Positions 5,821 to 6,458 of a stretch of DNA of 6,458 nt are shown piece after piece. Origin of the DNA: Phycisphaeraceae bacterium (lineage in GTDB: Bacteria; Planctomycetota; Phycisphaerae; Phycisphaerales; Phycisphaeraceae); assembly GCA_016763955.1 (NCBI GenBank), contig JAESSU010000041.1:1-6458 (forward strand). The letters run 5' to 3'. The translations under genes and the position numbers were made by a program. Within the stretch, counting starts at the first letter, position 1. Each line of letters opens with the position of its first letter. The notes beneath the pieces are model-generated. The model was not told the origin of the DNA, ran no database searches, and saw only the letters and a list, made by a program, of their open reading frames with translations.

Positions 5821-6458
5821 AAACCTGCTTAGCAATTGGCGATTTGTTTGTCCCCCAAGCAGCGATGCGTCAAGGACTCGCTCCCCTAGAAGCCCAAGGC
5901 TATAAGATCAAGACAACGACCTTCGATGTCAGGGACTACGATGCGTTACAAGCCTCCTGTCTTGAAATTGAAAAACAGGGGCCCGACAGTATCACACTCA
6001 ATGCGAGTCTGCGAAAAATGATGCTTGATGCAGACCTAATTGTCGTGCATTTTTGTCCGGTGGGACGCTCTATTATCGAAGCATCTTCAAAGCTAAAATG
6101 ATTGGCACCTGTCGTACGGGCATGACCAATATCGACTCGGATGCTGCGTCAGAAAAAACCTCCCCGTCATCAACGCCCGGGGTCGGCTAGCTGATGCAGT
6201 GGCTGACTTCACCGTCGGCTTGATGATTTGTGAAGTGCGCAACATCGCCCGTGGTCACGAAGCATTACGTCAAGGAAAATGGCGGCGTGATTATCACAAC
6301 CTCGGACACATTCCCGATCTGCCTGGCTACACGGTCGGTCTGATCGGCCTGGGCGCGATCGGCCAGGCTGTCGCTAAACGCCTCGCTGGATTTAGCATGA
6401 AACTAATCGCAGCAGACCCCTATGTCCCAGATGCGATTTTGACTAAGTTAAATGTCCA
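5817..6458 (+). pseudogene. D-2-hydroxyacid dehydrogenase, two frameshifts, cut by window edge
   Basis: This is an NAD-dependent D-isomer-specific 2-hydroxyacid dehydrogenase (phosphoglycerate-dehydrogenase-like), interconverting a 2-keto acid and a D-2-hydroxy acid. Frame 1 (5817-6101) encodes the first 94 residues and stops at TGA after SSKLK. Restoring one A in the 6095-6098 run continues with MIGTCRTGMTNID. A second missing A in the 6153-6158 run restores NLPVINARGRLADAVADFTV, and the frame then stays open to the window end. About 214 residues are covered. The Rossmann motif GLGAIG is at about 178-183, followed by AADPYV, whose Asp fits NAD use. The catalytic Arg/Glu/His of the family would lie beyond the edge, as should the last third of the protein. 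Both lesions are single-base losses in A-runs, which suits either sequencing error or slipped-strand mutation. The gene is probably co-translated with the preceding dehydrogenase through the ATGA overlap. Confidence 0.88.

Overview
The window is a single-strand (all +) stretch of bacterial DNA of roughly even base composition. It carries one housekeeping gene followed by the start of a catabolic gene cluster. The best taxonomic clue is the methionyl-tRNA synthetase. Its N-terminus, its GWYDAGQEEYVPE stretch and its zinc-knuckle-free connective peptide look to me like proteins of the Planctomycetes/Verrucomicrobia (PVC) group. That assignment is from memory of the family and is tentative.

Layout. 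Positions 1-117 form a near-perfect giant hairpin: 43-bp arms with one mismatch and a 31-nt loop. It begins at the very first base. Positions 118-344 hold no recognisable gene and end in a TATAAT box only 9 nt before the metG ATG, so metG may be read from an almost leaderless mRNA. metG occupies 345-1964. The 344-nt gap that follows is rich in inverted repeats, including a terminator-like hairpin and a 12-bp palindrome. It ends in a promoter overlapped by an operator-like palindrome, then an IclR-family regulator (2309-3142). After a 118-nt gap containing a perfect 7-5-7 palindrome come four tightly packed metabolic genes. These are a short-chain dehydrogenase (3261-4046), a DeoC-type aldolase (4069-4767), a zinc-dependent medium-chain alcohol dehydrogenase (4767-5820, frameshifted) and a D-2-hydroxyacid dehydrogenase (5817 to the window end, frameshifted twice and cut by the edge). 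The last two junctions overlap (TAATG by 1 nt and ATGA by 4 nt), so translation is probably coupled.

How the genes fit together. An IclR-type switch beside two polyol/sugar-type dehydrogenases, a Schiff-base aldolase and a hydroxyacid dehydrogenase suggests an inducible pathway. It would oxidise a sugar, sugar alcohol or deoxy-sugar, cleave it to an aldehyde plus a second fragment, and interconvert a 2-hydroxy and a 2-keto acid. No transporter, kinase or hydrolase is inside the window, so the substrate cannot be named. I do not recognise this exact gene combination as a described pathway.

The main oddity is three single-base frameshifts within about 1.1 kb (near 5070, 6095-6098 and 6153-6158), while the first 4.7 kb has none. 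Correcting each one restores the family sequence, including a complete four-cysteine zinc site. They are either very recent mutations or sequence/assembly errors; two of the three lie in A-runs.
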